Assembly: GCA_017591395.1 (NCBI GenBank)
Contig: WEDG01000720.1
Location: 1 to 64,000, forward strand
From: Schistocephalus solidus
Taxonomy: Eukaryota; Platyhelminthes; Cestoda; Diphyllobothriidea; Diphyllobothriidae
Direction: 5' to 3'
DNA length: 64,000 nucleotides
The position numbers and the translations under genes were made by a program. Under the pieces are notes generated by a model. It had not been told where the DNA came from. It worked only from the letters and a program-made list of their open reading frames with translations, and searched no databases. This document shows positions 11,340 through 20,611 of this stretch, piece after piece. The stretch's first letter is position 1, and each line of letters begins with the position of its first letter.

Positions 11340-11536
11340 AGAAGGGGCGCGGGAAGCCACCATCACACTTTTATTTCTCGTGGCTTGCATGCGCACGTGT
11401 TTGACCGAAATTCTGCCTGCCCTTCTGTCGAACCCTATTTCTCATTTACATTGCTTAACTGGTTACTATATCTATTTATTTTGTTTATTAACCATCTACA
11501 ATGTATAGGCAGCCCTGTAAAAGGACCATTATAAGG
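11340..11536 (+). mobile_element. Possible CR1-like LINE 3' tail (family G/C type)
   Basis: The stretch ends in CCTGTAAAAGGACCATTATA, closely matching the 3' end of copy G1 (CCCGTAAAAGGACCATTGG). A preceding hydrophobic-looking frame echoes the tail of the G1 frame, ending in PVKGPL versus PVKGPLE. It is only a short match and the assignment is tentative. Confidence 0.35.
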
Positions 11537-11540
11537 CATG

Positions 11541-12405
11541 TTGCCCGCGATGTCGCGGAAATATACCGTGAAGTTAATGATGAACTTAATAGATATAGAT
11601 TAAAGCACAGACGAGTTATACATGACGAGTAATGCACGTCAGCATCGCCTAGGGCTCAAACTTTGATCGACATGCCCGTTGATGTAGATAAATCCACTGA
11701 TGAGTCCACAGATGACAGCGAGGGGTGTCCCTCATCATCCGATGAGGAGAAAAGCAGCCCAGAGAGTGGTTTCCCCTCGCATAAGTCGATTCAGGATAGG
11801 GTAAGGGAATGGGCTATTGAATCAAACATTGCCCATAGCCACTTACATAATGTTCTTGAAATTTTTAAATCGCTTGTCCCAGACATGCCCACAGACCCCC
11901 GAACACTGCTAAGGGCATCTTACAGCTTTCGTGTTAGTGAAATGGGTACTGGGGAATATGTTCACCTAGGATTGGGGAGTAAAATTAAGCGACTCCTGGA
12001 GACGAATAGAATTCCCGAAGGTGAGAATGAGCTTGTAGTTAACTTAGCTATTGATGGGTTACCCGTTTTTCGGAAGACCAAGCTAGGATTTTTGACTATT
12101 TTAGCAATTGTTATCCGTCCGTTCATAAGTGCTGTATTCCCAGTTGCTATTTACTGTGGAAAAGGCAAGACAAATGATGTTCTAGCTTTTTGTAAGCAAA
12201 CTGTGGATGAAATAAACCAGTAACAGTTAACTGGTATTAGTTTAGATAACTATGATCAGCCAGTTATGGTGCGCATAGCAGCTGTTATAGAATACCATAT
12301 TTGTTCATCCCAGATGCATGTATATAAGGTGACCATTGGTAAAACCATTCTTTGGACAGATTTACCGCATCAAATTCATTAGTATGCTTGCTTCCCTAGA
12401 GATGG
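11541..12405 (+). pseudogene. Transposase-like protein, N-terminal part (DGLPLFKSS family)
   Basis: A single frame from about 11550 has one in-frame stop near 11629. It contains an acidic Ser-rich stretch (KSTDESTDDSEGCPSSSDEE), a WAIESNIAHSHLHNVLEIFK helix, MPTDPRTLLRASYS, GEYVHLGLGSKIKRLL and the core LVVNLAIDGLPVFRKT, then FPVAIYCGKGKTNDV. This order is what I recall of a widespread invertebrate transposase-associated family with an IDGLPLFKSS signature. Its DG box also resembles the tnp2/EnSpm-type DDE transposases of plants. The frame stops at 12223, and homology seems to run on to about 12370 with another stop. A family C LINE fragment then interrupts the locus. The downstream catalytic part is missing. 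The DUF4806-like gene follows on the same strand. The mobile-element class is inferred. Confidence 0.6.
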
Positions 12406-12778
12406 TTTTTATGTGTTAATAGAATTAATAGACCCGTGGTGTAAAGCCACATAGCCATTTACAGTATAGATAACTACTACAGATAGACGATCATTAGGAA
12501 GAGAGGTTAGTTGATTTAGAAAAGACATGTGGAAGGTTTCACAAGAGCGGTCCGGTAAGAAGCCGTGTTGGGAAAAGTTGATAATTTGATTGCTTATGCA
12601 AAAATCCATGATTTGTATTGCAATTAGTTCTTCGAAGAGTTTAACAAGAGAGGGCGTTTTATGAACACCACGATAGTTATGAATGTGGGACGAGACACCT
12701 CCACTATCACCGGTAGGTAGCATGTTAAAAATATAAGTATAATTAGGAAGAACAATTAAATGCCGTCTCTGACACATT
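12406..12778 (-). mobile_element. Family C LINE, RT fragment (copy C3)
   Basis: The minus-strand frame 12409-12777 (122 residues) is an RT fragment: YRGVHKTPSLVKLFEELIA, CISNQIINFSQHGFLP, DRSCETFHMSFLNQL and NDRLSVVVIY. It matches C1 at 52809-53252 almost word for word, but it keeps the YRGVHKTP segment that C1 has lost. It is truncated on both sides and lies between the transposase-like exon and the DUF4806-like exons. Confidence 0.8.
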
Positions 12779-12819
12779 AGTGGACACTCTGCCTTCCAGA
12801 AGATGTCCTCAGCAAGCAG

Positions 12820-12855
12820 GTAAGACTGTCATCTTATGAGTATTCATTTTTCTAG
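12820..12855 (+). other. Predicted 36-nt intron 1 of DUF4806-like gene
   Basis: It begins GTAAGA and ends TTTTTCTAG. Removing it joins two stretches in a continuous frame. Confidence 0.55.
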
Positions 12856-13134
12856 ACGCATCTGTATCAAATTCCCAATCAGAATTTCAGGCAGAAGTGT
12901 TTCGAAGTCTTAACATACTTGCGAAAAGGCTGATGCAACTGCAGGCAACACAACGTCGTATTTTATCAAAAATGTGAACGGCTGAGCTTACTCAACCGAC
13001 AAGCAGTACAGCTCCAATTCAAATGGGTATTGCCATCCCCGTTAATCCAGTTTCACAACCGATAGCCAGCCGTGCTGGTTTCAGAGACTTACACGAACGG
13101 CTGCTGAATCCCAATATCCGCAGGGAACTGCTTA

Positions 13135-13165
13135 GTACCCGTCAATTATGTACATTTTTAATTAG
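13135..13165 (+). other. Predicted 31-nt intron 2 of DUF4806-like gene
   Basis: It begins GTACCC and ends TTTTTAATTAG. Removing it joins RRELL to YLFCLGG-type sequence as the family requires, but the phase is off by one base. Either one base has been gained or lost, or the true splice site differs. Confidence 0.4.
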
Positions 13166-13325
13166 GAGTCATATTTATTCTGCCTCGGGGGCCGAAATAC
13201 TGACGACTTCGTCAAGCGCATATTTTATGCGGTTTTCGATGATGCAATCGCCTTCGAACTGAATTTCCAAGGACGAAAAGGAAAAGATGGCTTATCTGGG
13301 TCCACATTTTATGAAGTTATTACAG

Positions 13326-13364
13326 GTGGGTTATAACATCTCTTGCTAATTTCAAACAATTTAG
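13326..13364 (+). other. Predicted 39-nt intron 3 of DUF4806-like gene
   Basis: It begins GTGGGT and ends CAATTTAG. Removing it gives FYEVIT-ELYVRLN in exact frame. Confidence 0.6.
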
Positions 13365-13502
13365 AGCTGTACGTTAGGTTGAATGGCGGCGGCCGTCTTA
13401 ACCTGTATGAGTTGGAGGCCGCATTTGTAAGGCGCCTGAAAAGGTCCCTCGACGCCGCCGGCAAGAGGTTTCAAAGGCACGTCCCTGATTTACCCGTTTA
13501 TG

Positions 13503-13545
13503 GTGAGTTGATTGCCTTTCATATTACTTAACTGTCTATTTTTAG
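13503..13545 (+). other. Predicted 43-nt intron 4 of DUF4806-like gene
   Basis: It begins GTGAGT and ends CTATTTTTAG. Removing it joins DLPVY to ACHPGLATS in frame, reaching the stop at 13605. Confidence 0.6.
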
Positions 13546-13606
13546 CATGCCACCCAGGACTAGCCACCTCCACTCCAATCCCCCATATGGGGGGGGCTAA
13601 CCCCTG

Positions 13607-13612
13607 AATAAA
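13607..13612 (+). promoter_or_regulatory. AATAAA polyadenylation signal overlapping the stop codon
   Basis: The last A of the TGA stop is the first A of AATAAA. This supports the proposed 3' end of the DUF4806-like gene. The 3' UTR would be very short. Confidence 0.45.
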
Positions 13613-13759
13613 CGTATTCCACAACCCCGTATTATTTATATTAAGTAGACTAATATCCATTATTGTACATATATTATTATAGACGTTTTATAATACACAT
13701 TTTTTATATTTCCATCAACTGTGTGTTTACATTTTTTTACAACAGGTTGAGAAAAGGGA

Positions 13760-14045
13760 ATAATGTGACTGTAGTGGCGTATACGCCAGCTAAATAGGAT
13801 GGGAAGTAATGGTTACGTTGTTGGCGGTCACGGTAAGGATTACTAATGGGCGTTCCGTATGTATTCGTTTTAAATGGGGGGTAATGCAGGAATTATCCGA
13901 CCCCTTTTCGTCTATTTCGACAAATATCGACATTTCGATATTGCATATATATCGGCAGAGAGGACAAAGTCGATATACGGTGGACATAGGTATCTCGACA
14001 TGTGGATATCCGGGCGATATGCGCCTGATATGAATTGCTATTAGG
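13760..14045 (+). repeat. TCGATAT-rich dispersed repeat, copy 2
   Basis: It aligns with 1600-1850 in the same orientation. Shared words include GGTAAGGAT...TACTAA, AAAGTCGATAT and GTATCTCGACA followed by GATATCC. Words such as ATATCGACATTTCGATAT also make local palindromes. It lies about 150 bases beyond the 3' end of the DUF4806-like gene. Confidence 0.55.
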
Positions 14046-14109
14046 GCAGGGAGCACACAGCCGGCGTGACTTTCAGAGATAAGCAAGGATCGAAGCGTTC
14101 AGTCACAAG

Positions 14110-14425
14110 TTACGAACTCTGGGGAATATATAGACAGGTTCTTTAATAATTTCACAGCAATGTGTCTTCTAAACTGAGGTAGAGACTAAAGACTAATAGG
14201 TTCACAGGACATGAAATTCGAAACCAATTTCCAACGAAGCGCCAATTGAGGCAAAAAACGTAAACCGTTAGAAGAATAGCAAAGGGACACTAGAATGTTC
14301 GTTGTTGAATAACGAGTTGCATAAGGTTGATATACTGGGATGAAGGTGTGAATTCGTGGAAAATTCGAACTTTAAATAATAATAAGCCGGAAACAGAGGA
14401 CAGCTTAGTCTCCTAACCCACAGAA
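14110..14425 (-). mobile_element. CR1-like LINE C-terminal fragment (B-type), decayed
   Basis: On the minus strand, WVRRL followed by PSISTLCNSLFNN and later a FFAS stretch matches the family B/C C-terminus (WVRRLETGLCF..., RPYATRYSSM, SQFFASKYAF). The reading frame changes repeatedly. It is short and heavily mutated. Confidence 0.45.
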
Positions 14426-15394
14426 AAAATAATAGGTTTATTGATACAGCACCTCTTGGGCACCGTCAATCTCTTTAGAACATAGGAAAAACCTAAAACA
14501 AACTCCTTCTTTCTGCTGCCACTTTAGCTTTGTTTTGGGGTTTTAGGCTTGGCTGACAGTGTGCGAAACAAAGAGTTTGTCTTCAGAGGCACAGTAATAA
14601 CAAAATATGAAAAAAACATTGCAAAATTGAAATTAATGTGTCGTGTTGAGAATTTTTGGATGGAGATTAGTCTTTCACTTAATGATTTTCGAGTGCTCAT
14701 TCGACAGTGGTAGAGCCGATCGTGGGCTATTCGATTGTCAATTATATCCAATCAGATGCAAGTGCCTCTAAGCGCACCGTTCGGATGTTTGTTTCGGTGA
14801 TAAGTTAGTGCAATGGGCCCAAAATACGATAGCTGTGGCCCAGAAAGGCAAAGGAGGACTTGTGAATATAATATATTAATAAACCTCAGTACAATGAGAA
14901 GCTTTGGAAAGGGGGAATCCTAAGTACAAAAATAATCTAAATATAATCGAAGATGGTCCAACAGGGATCCGGGAGGACCGAAAGGACGGACATTAACGAG
15001 GAATCCTGATCATTGGGCTCGGACGAAAACGGGGTTCCTGGATTTCCTTCCTCGACCGTATTTACAACTTCTCCATTGTCAAGATTGCATCTCATGGGGA
15101 ATGATTGGTTGAGATGTATTGAGGAAGAGAGATTAAATGAACTTCAGCTAGAATACTTTCCCTTAGTTAATATTCAAACTATATTTTTATGTTTAAATCA
15201 TTAAAAAAGACCTAAATCGTGTTTCTGTGTTAGTCGTTGAAATATGATGAAGGATCGCGGGTGACCCTCAAGGGCATGTTTTCCAGAACGTTCGACGCAC
15301 GCGCGTGGTTGTGGATATTTCTACCAGGAACACGTGGTTAAAACTTTCTACATTACCTCATCCTATAAAAAGTGTCTGCTTTCCCCAACCGCAT
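14426..15394. other. No recognisable gene; possible LTR-derived sequence at its right end
   Basis: I see no supported gene over about 970 bases. The last 170 bases, next to the Gypsy fragment, hold a TATAAAAAG box on the plus strand and could include LTR sequence, but no second LTR copy is visible, so this is not called. Confidence 0.4.
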
Positions 15395-17108
15395 CGTTTA
15401 GTTCAGTAGCTGATTCTGTATGTAACTCAAAAGTTTTCGAAATTGTTGTTCATCATTGAAGACCTCGGGCAGTGCATAATCACCTTCCAGAGGAACCTCT
15501 AGGTAGTGCTCAACGGGTTGAGCACCATCCTGGTGAGACAGTCTAGCTTGCAGCTCCAAATGGTCGATATTTTGGCCCTCCAGATATCCTGGCTTTAGGC
15601 GGTTCGAATGAACAGAGAACTCTTCGAGACGGCCTAATTTGGTGGCGGATGAGACAGGTTGTGTCTGGCAGGACTCAAGTAATGACATAAGAACCAATCC
15701 ACGCTGGATTTAATTTAGAAGGTACCCCAGCAGGCGCCGCAAAATTTCGCATTCATACGATATCCCCTACCCGGTATATGGTCTCATGCGCCAGTCGGTC
15801 GTAGTAAGTCTTCTGCTGTTGTAGTCCTTCCTGCAAATGCAGGCGGGCTTCCTCAAATGCTACACATAGTGCTCGCCTTAAGCATGAAGCATACGTGTCT
15901 ACATTTTCAATCCGATGCGCACGTGGGAGTTGAAGGTTTTCAGGGAGTTGCATCTCCCGACCCCATGTGAGAAAGAATGGGGTGTGGCGTGTGGAGGCAT
16001 TTACTAAGGATCGGTATGCCACCATGCAAGCTGGTATAATGTCGTCCCTGGTGGGTGTGGCATTCTTCTCAGTAAAGGCTCGCAAAAGGTTAAGTAGGGT
16101 CCAGTTGGTCCTTTCGACCTGACCATTACCCTGTGGGTGATATGCTATCGTACATGTTTTCTTTATTTTAGAGAATTTGCAAAGCTCGAGTACGAGAGCA
16201 TTTTCGAATGACAACCCTCGATCGGAGTGGAGTTGGTCCAGAGCTTCCCAACGAGAGGCAAAACTATTAAAGATGACACTGGCTTCAGTGACCGCAGATG
16301 GATCTGGCAGGGGCACCGTTTCCGCCATTTTGGTAAGGAATTCCAACATGACTAGTATGAACATATTTTCTCTAGCGGATGGTGCGATTAGCCCAACAAG
16401 GTCAACCTCAACCCTCTCATTAGACTCACCTGTTCTCATCGGCTGGAGGGGGCTCTTAACGATTTGCTGGGTGACTAAGGAGCTAAACAGAACTCGCACA
16501 ACCGAATGACGTCCCGAATGTGGTGTTTTTGGTTTTGCCAGAAGTTGCCTCGTCAAAGGACACACTCAGGTTTCTGAATTTCGGAGTGGCCCAGTTCTGC
16601 ATGCATACGTTCCACTATGTCATCCACCATCAAATGTGGTAGCACAACATGCTGTGGATCCTGGTAACTGCCACGGTAGAAAAGGACACCGTGCTCAATG
16701 AATAGTTTGTACCAGAGGCTGTGGAGACATCGGGTTTTATAGCTATATCATGCTAGGTTGGACTTCCTCAGGGGCCTGGCGTTGCTAACCTTCCTGTTGT
16801 AAATGGAGGATATGTGCGGATCGTCTATCTGAGCTGCAGCTACGAGTAGGCACTGATCACTTTGTAAAGCGATGGCAGATATGGTGACGTCAGTGCATGA
16901 CGGGCATTCGCCGTGAGGGCGATATGGTTTCCACGAGAGAGCATCAGCATTTTCGTGATGGCAACCCGTTCGGAACGCACATTCAAACCCGTAGTCTGCC
17001 AGTTGTTTTGCCACCGAGCAACGTGCCCTTCAGGATTCTTAAAATTCCGCAAACACGTCAAAGAACTGTGACCCGTGCGCACGATGAACGACTGATACTG
17101 AAGGTATA
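15395..17108 (-). mobile_element. Ty3/Gypsy LTR retrotransposon fragment: RNase H - integrase - GPY/F
   Basis: Read on the minus strand from 17108, the order is an RNase H C-terminus (FIVRTGHSSL, GHVARW, LADYGFEC, HHENADALS), the integrase zinc-binding domain (about 16480-16610: HAELGHSEIQKPE then CEFCLAP, with one stop and a frameshift), the integrase core (15753-16565), and a GPY/F-like module (about 15650-15730: SKLNPAWIGSYVIT). Protease, RT palm and LTRs are absent. The upstream side is cut by E1 at about 17110. Gypsy polyproteins use these domains for plus-strand priming and chromosomal insertion. Confidence 0.85.
15753..16565 (-). CDS. Gypsy integrase core, open frame of 270 residues
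   Basis: The frame carries a full DD35E triad: Asp55 in VEVDLVG, Asp115 in LHSDRG and Glu151 in GNGQVERT, with exactly 35 residues between the second and third. The typical YHPQGNGQVER motif is intact. Downstream are PACMVAYRS, HTPFFLTWGREMQLP and RLAHETIYRVGDIV, the usual link to the GPY/F module. The first 35-45 residues appear to be in the wrong frame, since the zinc-binding HHCC region lies in another frame just upstream, so a frameshift separates core from zinc finger. Part of a dead element, but the core is well preserved compared with neighbouring elements. Confidence 0.85.
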   Translation of the reverse strand: MCPLTRQLLAKPKTPHSGRHSVVRVLFSSLVTQQIVKSPLQPMRTGESNERVEVDLVGLIAPSARENMFILVMLEFLTKMAETVPLPDPSAVTEASVIFNSFASRWEALDQLHSDRGLSFENALVLELCKFSKIKKTCTIAYHPQGNGQVERTNWTLLNLLRAFTEKNATPTRDDIIPACMVAYRSLVNASTRHTPFFLTWGREMQLPENLQLPRAHRIENVDTYASCLRRALCVAFEEARLHLQEGLQQQKTYYDRLAHETIYRVGDIV

Positions 17109-17111
17109 GTC

Positions 17112-18178
17112 ACTTAAAGTCACGTTATTGAGGGAATTAGGCTTTCGCCTATGAGCTCCCAATTCACATGCAAAAATGTGCATAGAATAAATGCTTGCAG
17201 TAATAAATCTGACAAAGAAAAATGAAAGGTCATTGATATGTGTTGACCAGGCAAAAGCTGTCGCTACTGATACAATCTTCATTGTATGTACACCAGTTTC
17301 TCAGCAAGTGAGTTTCTAGTTTGCATTTAAATGTGTCAACAGTTTCTGAAAGGACCACCTCGTCTGGGAGTCCGTACCATGCTCCCACAACCCTCTGTGA
17401 AAAGGCTTTCCGACGGACGTTCGTGTGGACCAAAATCCTCTGCAGTTTAAAAGGATGATCCCGCAGATTTTCCGTCCCAACCAATTCGAAGAAGTCAGCA
17501 AATTCTAGGGCACACACGCCGCCTCTGACAATCCGGTAAATTTTGATGAAGTAACTGCGTAGTTGCCTGTAATTGAGAAGAAACAAATCAAGTTCAACTA
17601 GTCTGGCTTTGTAAGGCAGATGACAAAGATTTCTGACCATTTTCTTAGTCCTCGCTTGCACTCGTTCCAGCTGTAGATAATCATTCTTATACCATGGACG
17701 CCGGACCTGGACGGCATATTCCAAGTGAGATCGAATAAATGCCCCGTAGATTTTTTGGAAGAGTTTCTTATCGATCTGCAAAAATCCAAATCTGAGCGCG
17801 AATAAGACCTGTGTCGCGCGTTTAGCTGCCTTTTATCAATGTGTAGATAGTTTGAGTGAGGAGCTTATAAGAACACTGCAATCCTTCTGTTCCTCAACCA
17901 TCGAAAGGGGCTGCCTTTTGAGAAGGTATTGGTAGGGATCATCCTCCTCACTGGTCCTTCTCGTACGCAGTCTTAGGATCACACACTTTCCAACGTTAAA
18001 ATTGAAGAGCCAACGAGCAGACCAGCTGCTAAGATGGTTTAGACTCTTTGAAGTGCATGCGTATCGGCATCAGATCTGATAGGAGTCCACAATTTAACAT
18101 CGTCCGCAAACATGACGGCGCTGCAACCCAGGTCATCGACACAGTCGTTTATGTACATTAAGAAGAGTAATAAATAAA
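17112..18178 (-). mobile_element. Family E Jockey/CR1-like LINE, 5'-truncated (copy E1)
   Basis: From 18178 on the minus strand come RT block 5 and the palm: FLMYINDCVDDLGCSAVMFADDVKLW, with the catalytic FADD intact at 18099-18110. A frame-broken linker follows, then an open C-terminal frame. The 3' UTR (17112-17229) contains a GGCGAAAGCC-type hairpin near GGGAGCTCATAGG, typical of CR1-like 3' ends. The 3' end interrupts the Gypsy RNase H sequence, so E1 probably inserted there. Its 5' side is cut off by the 3' end of B1. Confidence 0.8.
17230..17781 (-). CDS. RT C-terminal domain of E1, 183-residue open frame
   Basis: It contains LFQKIYGAFIRSHLEYAVQV, LERVQARTKKMVRNL, LPYKARLVELDL, YRQLRSYFIKIY, HTNVRRKAFSQRVVGAWYGL and VDTFKCKLETHLL. 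This is the standard post-palm segment of Jockey/CR1-type RTs, with the FSxRVVxAWxxLP signature. It is uninterrupted from about residue 1 to the natural stop. The connection to the palm is broken by frameshifts near 17790-18060. Confidence 0.85.
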   Translation of the reverse strand: MQIDKKLFQKIYGAFIRSHLEYAVQVRRPWYKNDYLQLERVQARTKKMVRNLCHLPYKARLVELDLFLLNYRQLRSYFIKIYRIVRGGVCALEFADFFELVGTENLRDHPFKLQRILVHTNVRRKAFSQRVVGAWYGLPDEVVLSETVDTFKCKLETHLLRNWCTYNEDCISSDSFCLVNTYQ

Positions 18179-18404
18179 AAAAAATTGTTTATTTAAGGCC
18201 AAGAGGGCCCACTCATTACAAACTTAGTATCGAGGTTTAAATAAATACAAAGTGGATAATCGCTGCACTATGTGAGCATCCATATGAACAGCAGAAATGA
18301 GTAGTATGGTAAGCATATCAGATTCAGAACGATTTGCCATTTTTAAAACAAAAGTCAACAATCTTTGACATATACGGTGAACTGGAAAAGAAGAAGTTAA
18401 AAAA

Positions 18405-18464
18405 CTCCTACGGTTAAATCAGAGGCCGAGTTCGGTGAGCCGTCAATTTAAAAAAAACTAGGAG
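18405..18464 (-). other. Conserved LINE 3' UTR inverted repeat (family B example)
   Basis: In element sense, CTCCTA (18464-18459) pairs with TAGGAG (18410-18405) and both arms adjoin T runs. Compared with family A (CTCCTG/CAGGAG), the sixth pair changes from G-C to A-T, a compensatory difference. Confidence 0.5.
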
Positions 18465-19574
18465 AAAAAACTGTTAAACTAAAAAAATTAATAGCTTAAT
18501 GCAAAGGGATAGTATTGTGATGTTGCTGACAACGTATGAGGGTTCGTAACGCTCATTGTCGGTTGAGAGATAATATGACAGTCAGAGCTACTGTTTATAA
18601 CCACCAGTGGAGGTGAGAGAGGAGGAACCCATCGTGGACAACAGGGTCAAAACGAAGAAGGAACAGCAAAGGTCACAAGATCATCATCGAGCTGCGAACT
18701 TGCTGACTGCATAGTCCACCAAAAAAGAGGCGAAAACATCAGAACCTGCCTTGATCATCAACTGAACCTGGAGCCCATCGTCGTGGTTGCAAAATTGAAG
18801 AAAAGTATCAAGGTTGTCAAGAGTCGGCGTTTCTAGTTTAAAAGGAAGGGACGAAAAAGTGAATGCAAAGTTTGACTGTGCAGATGATGATGAAAATATT
18901 TTTAGAGACCAATATAATATCAAGGGAGCTGCCTCAAATAATAGAAGGACGCTTTTCAAAATCCAAAAGTTGTGATTTTGGGAAGGAAACAGACAATAAG
19001 GACTTTATATCTTCCGAAGTTAAATGTTTGCGTAATTTGGTTTTGAAAATAGCTAGTGTAGACGAAAACCTAATTTCCAGTGAAAGATTATTCCATATGA
19101 AAGCATATTTGGAGGCAAAAAACTGAGAACGGTTAGTTGTGGAGCTAAGGGGTGGTGAAATGATCATGGAGGAATTACGAGTGGCATAGGGTTGATCTAC
19201 CGGAGTGAAAACGTTAATTCTGGGGAGATTTGGGCTAAAGTTAACGCGAAACCGGAAGCAGAGTCCGGTTTCGAGTCTTCTTACCCACAAAAATTTAATG
19301 TTTGCTAACTGGCATCTATCCGTTTAAGAGATACTGGATCCAGGAAGAGAAAATAGTCTTCGCGTAAAAACCCTCTGAAATTTTTCAATCTTACTGCGGT
19401 TAGAGGCCTTCATCAGCCCAAAGAGGGGACATCAGTATTCTAGGATAAAAAGAACAAACATGCGGCATAGGTTTAACTTTATTTTCGGAAGGAAGAAATT
19501 ATGTGATATAAAACCACATATATGTGCAGCCTTTGAAAAACACCACTCGTGATCGCCTGAGGCGTCGAGTAGCT

Positions 19575-20611
19575 TTAACCTACTAAGACCTTCTGGCTGC
19601 GGTTAGACAAGTAGGATCCAATGAAGTCAAGGAGAGGAGGCCAGATGCCGAGGGCTTCCAGTTTCACTAGAAGAAGTCTGTGTGGTACCTTGTCAAAGGC
19701 TTTGCTCAGGTCAAAGTAGATCACAACCACTGACTGCTGCTCATTACGAAGGGAGGTGATGTGGTAAAGAAAAGCTAAGTGACACACTTTGCATGATCTC
19801 CCAGGAAGAATACCATATTGCGAGTCGCTGAAGAGCTGATTTCCTACACAAAAGTCAAAAATTTGTTTAAAACTAATTTTTTCAAGAAGTTTTGCTAGAG
19901 GCGGGGTTTTGTGAACGCCTCGATAACTATTTACGTCCGAACGAGATCCCGACTTGAAGACAGGAAGAATAATAGATGTCTTCCATGAGTCAGGAAAGAA
20001 TCCGTTTAGAAGATAAACTGAGAATATATGGCTAAGCAATCGGGGGAAGCTCGGTACGCTCTTAATATGTCAGTTTGGAATACCGTCAGTCCCCGCAGAG
20101 TGCGAGTTTTTAGACGAATCATTTGCTCACGAATTAGTTCTAATGAGAAATCAATGGTGCTGATAATATTCAATGAGGATGCCTGAAACGTCGGAACCAG
20201 TTCAGATTCAATCTTAAGATTATTTGCAAAGAACGCATTAAACAGTTCTGCCTTGCTACAGTCTTCGAGAATAAAGTCTATGTCTTCGTTTAGTAATGGA
20301 GGAATTTCATAACCTCGATTAGAGGAGAATCGACCGCGGAACAGTTGAGCAACTGATTTTGCAGAGTTTGGCTCACTAAGTGCGCAAGATTTCCTCTGTC
20401 TGTCACATGCAAGACGAATCTTAGAGGCTAATTCAAAAATCTCCGCGATCCTTAGATGTACAGACAACGCACTAGTATATTGATCTTTCAACTGTTTCCT
20501 CAATTTCTTTAGTCGTGGCAAACGAAAGTGAGGAACGATGGATTCCGAAACGTAGGGCTTTACTATTTTGGTTGGCATCAGTTCCAGGATGTTATTTAAT
20601 ACGAATGACAT
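19575..20611 (-). pseudogene. Reverse transcriptase of B1, palm deleted
   Basis: Two frames. The frame at 20006-20611 holds the linker (FRLPRLKKLRKQLKDQ, LACDRQRKSCALSEPN, AELFNAFFANN). The frame at 19575-20039 holds RT blocks 1-4: NGFFPDSWKTSIILPVFKSG, YRGVHKTPPLAKLLEK, LFSDSQYGILPGRSC, VVIYFDLSKAFDKVPHRLL (first catalytic Asp present) and IGSYLSNRSQKVLVG. Blocks 5-6 with the YADD are gone. The minus-strand C-terminus resumes at about 19535. Confidence 0.85.

Larger units (their letters stand above)
12781..13607 (+). pseudogene. DUF4806-like protein gene with four mini-introns
   Basis: Five exons can be laid out on the plus strand: 12781-12819, 12856-13134, 13166-13325, 13365-13502 and 13546-13607. 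Introns are 36, 31, 39 and 43 nt, all GT-AG with pyrimidine-rich ends; the first, third and fourth keep the frame. Domain features in order are a helical segment (SEFQAEVFRSLNILAKRLMQ), a short Pro/Thr linker, LHERLLNPNIRRELL, then FCLGGRNTDDFVKRIF, AFELNFQGRKGKDG, FYEVIT joined by splicing to ELYVRLNGGG, and LYELEAAFVRRLKR followed by LDAAGKR. This is the layout I recall for Pfam DUF4806. Its role is unknown, but it often accompanies transposase genes. One in-frame TGA (12975-12977) and a one-base phase mismatch at the second intron suggest decay or an unusual isoform. The stop TGA (13605-13607) overlaps an AATAAA. The upstream start is not resolved. Confidence 0.65.

Noticed and set aside
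15220..15394. Gypsy LTR with a TATA box
   Set aside because: No second LTR copy, no primer-binding site, and the TATAAAA is on the strand opposite to the element.
16177..16509. 110-residue plus-strand open frame
   Set aside because: Antisense shadow of the Gypsy integrase core.
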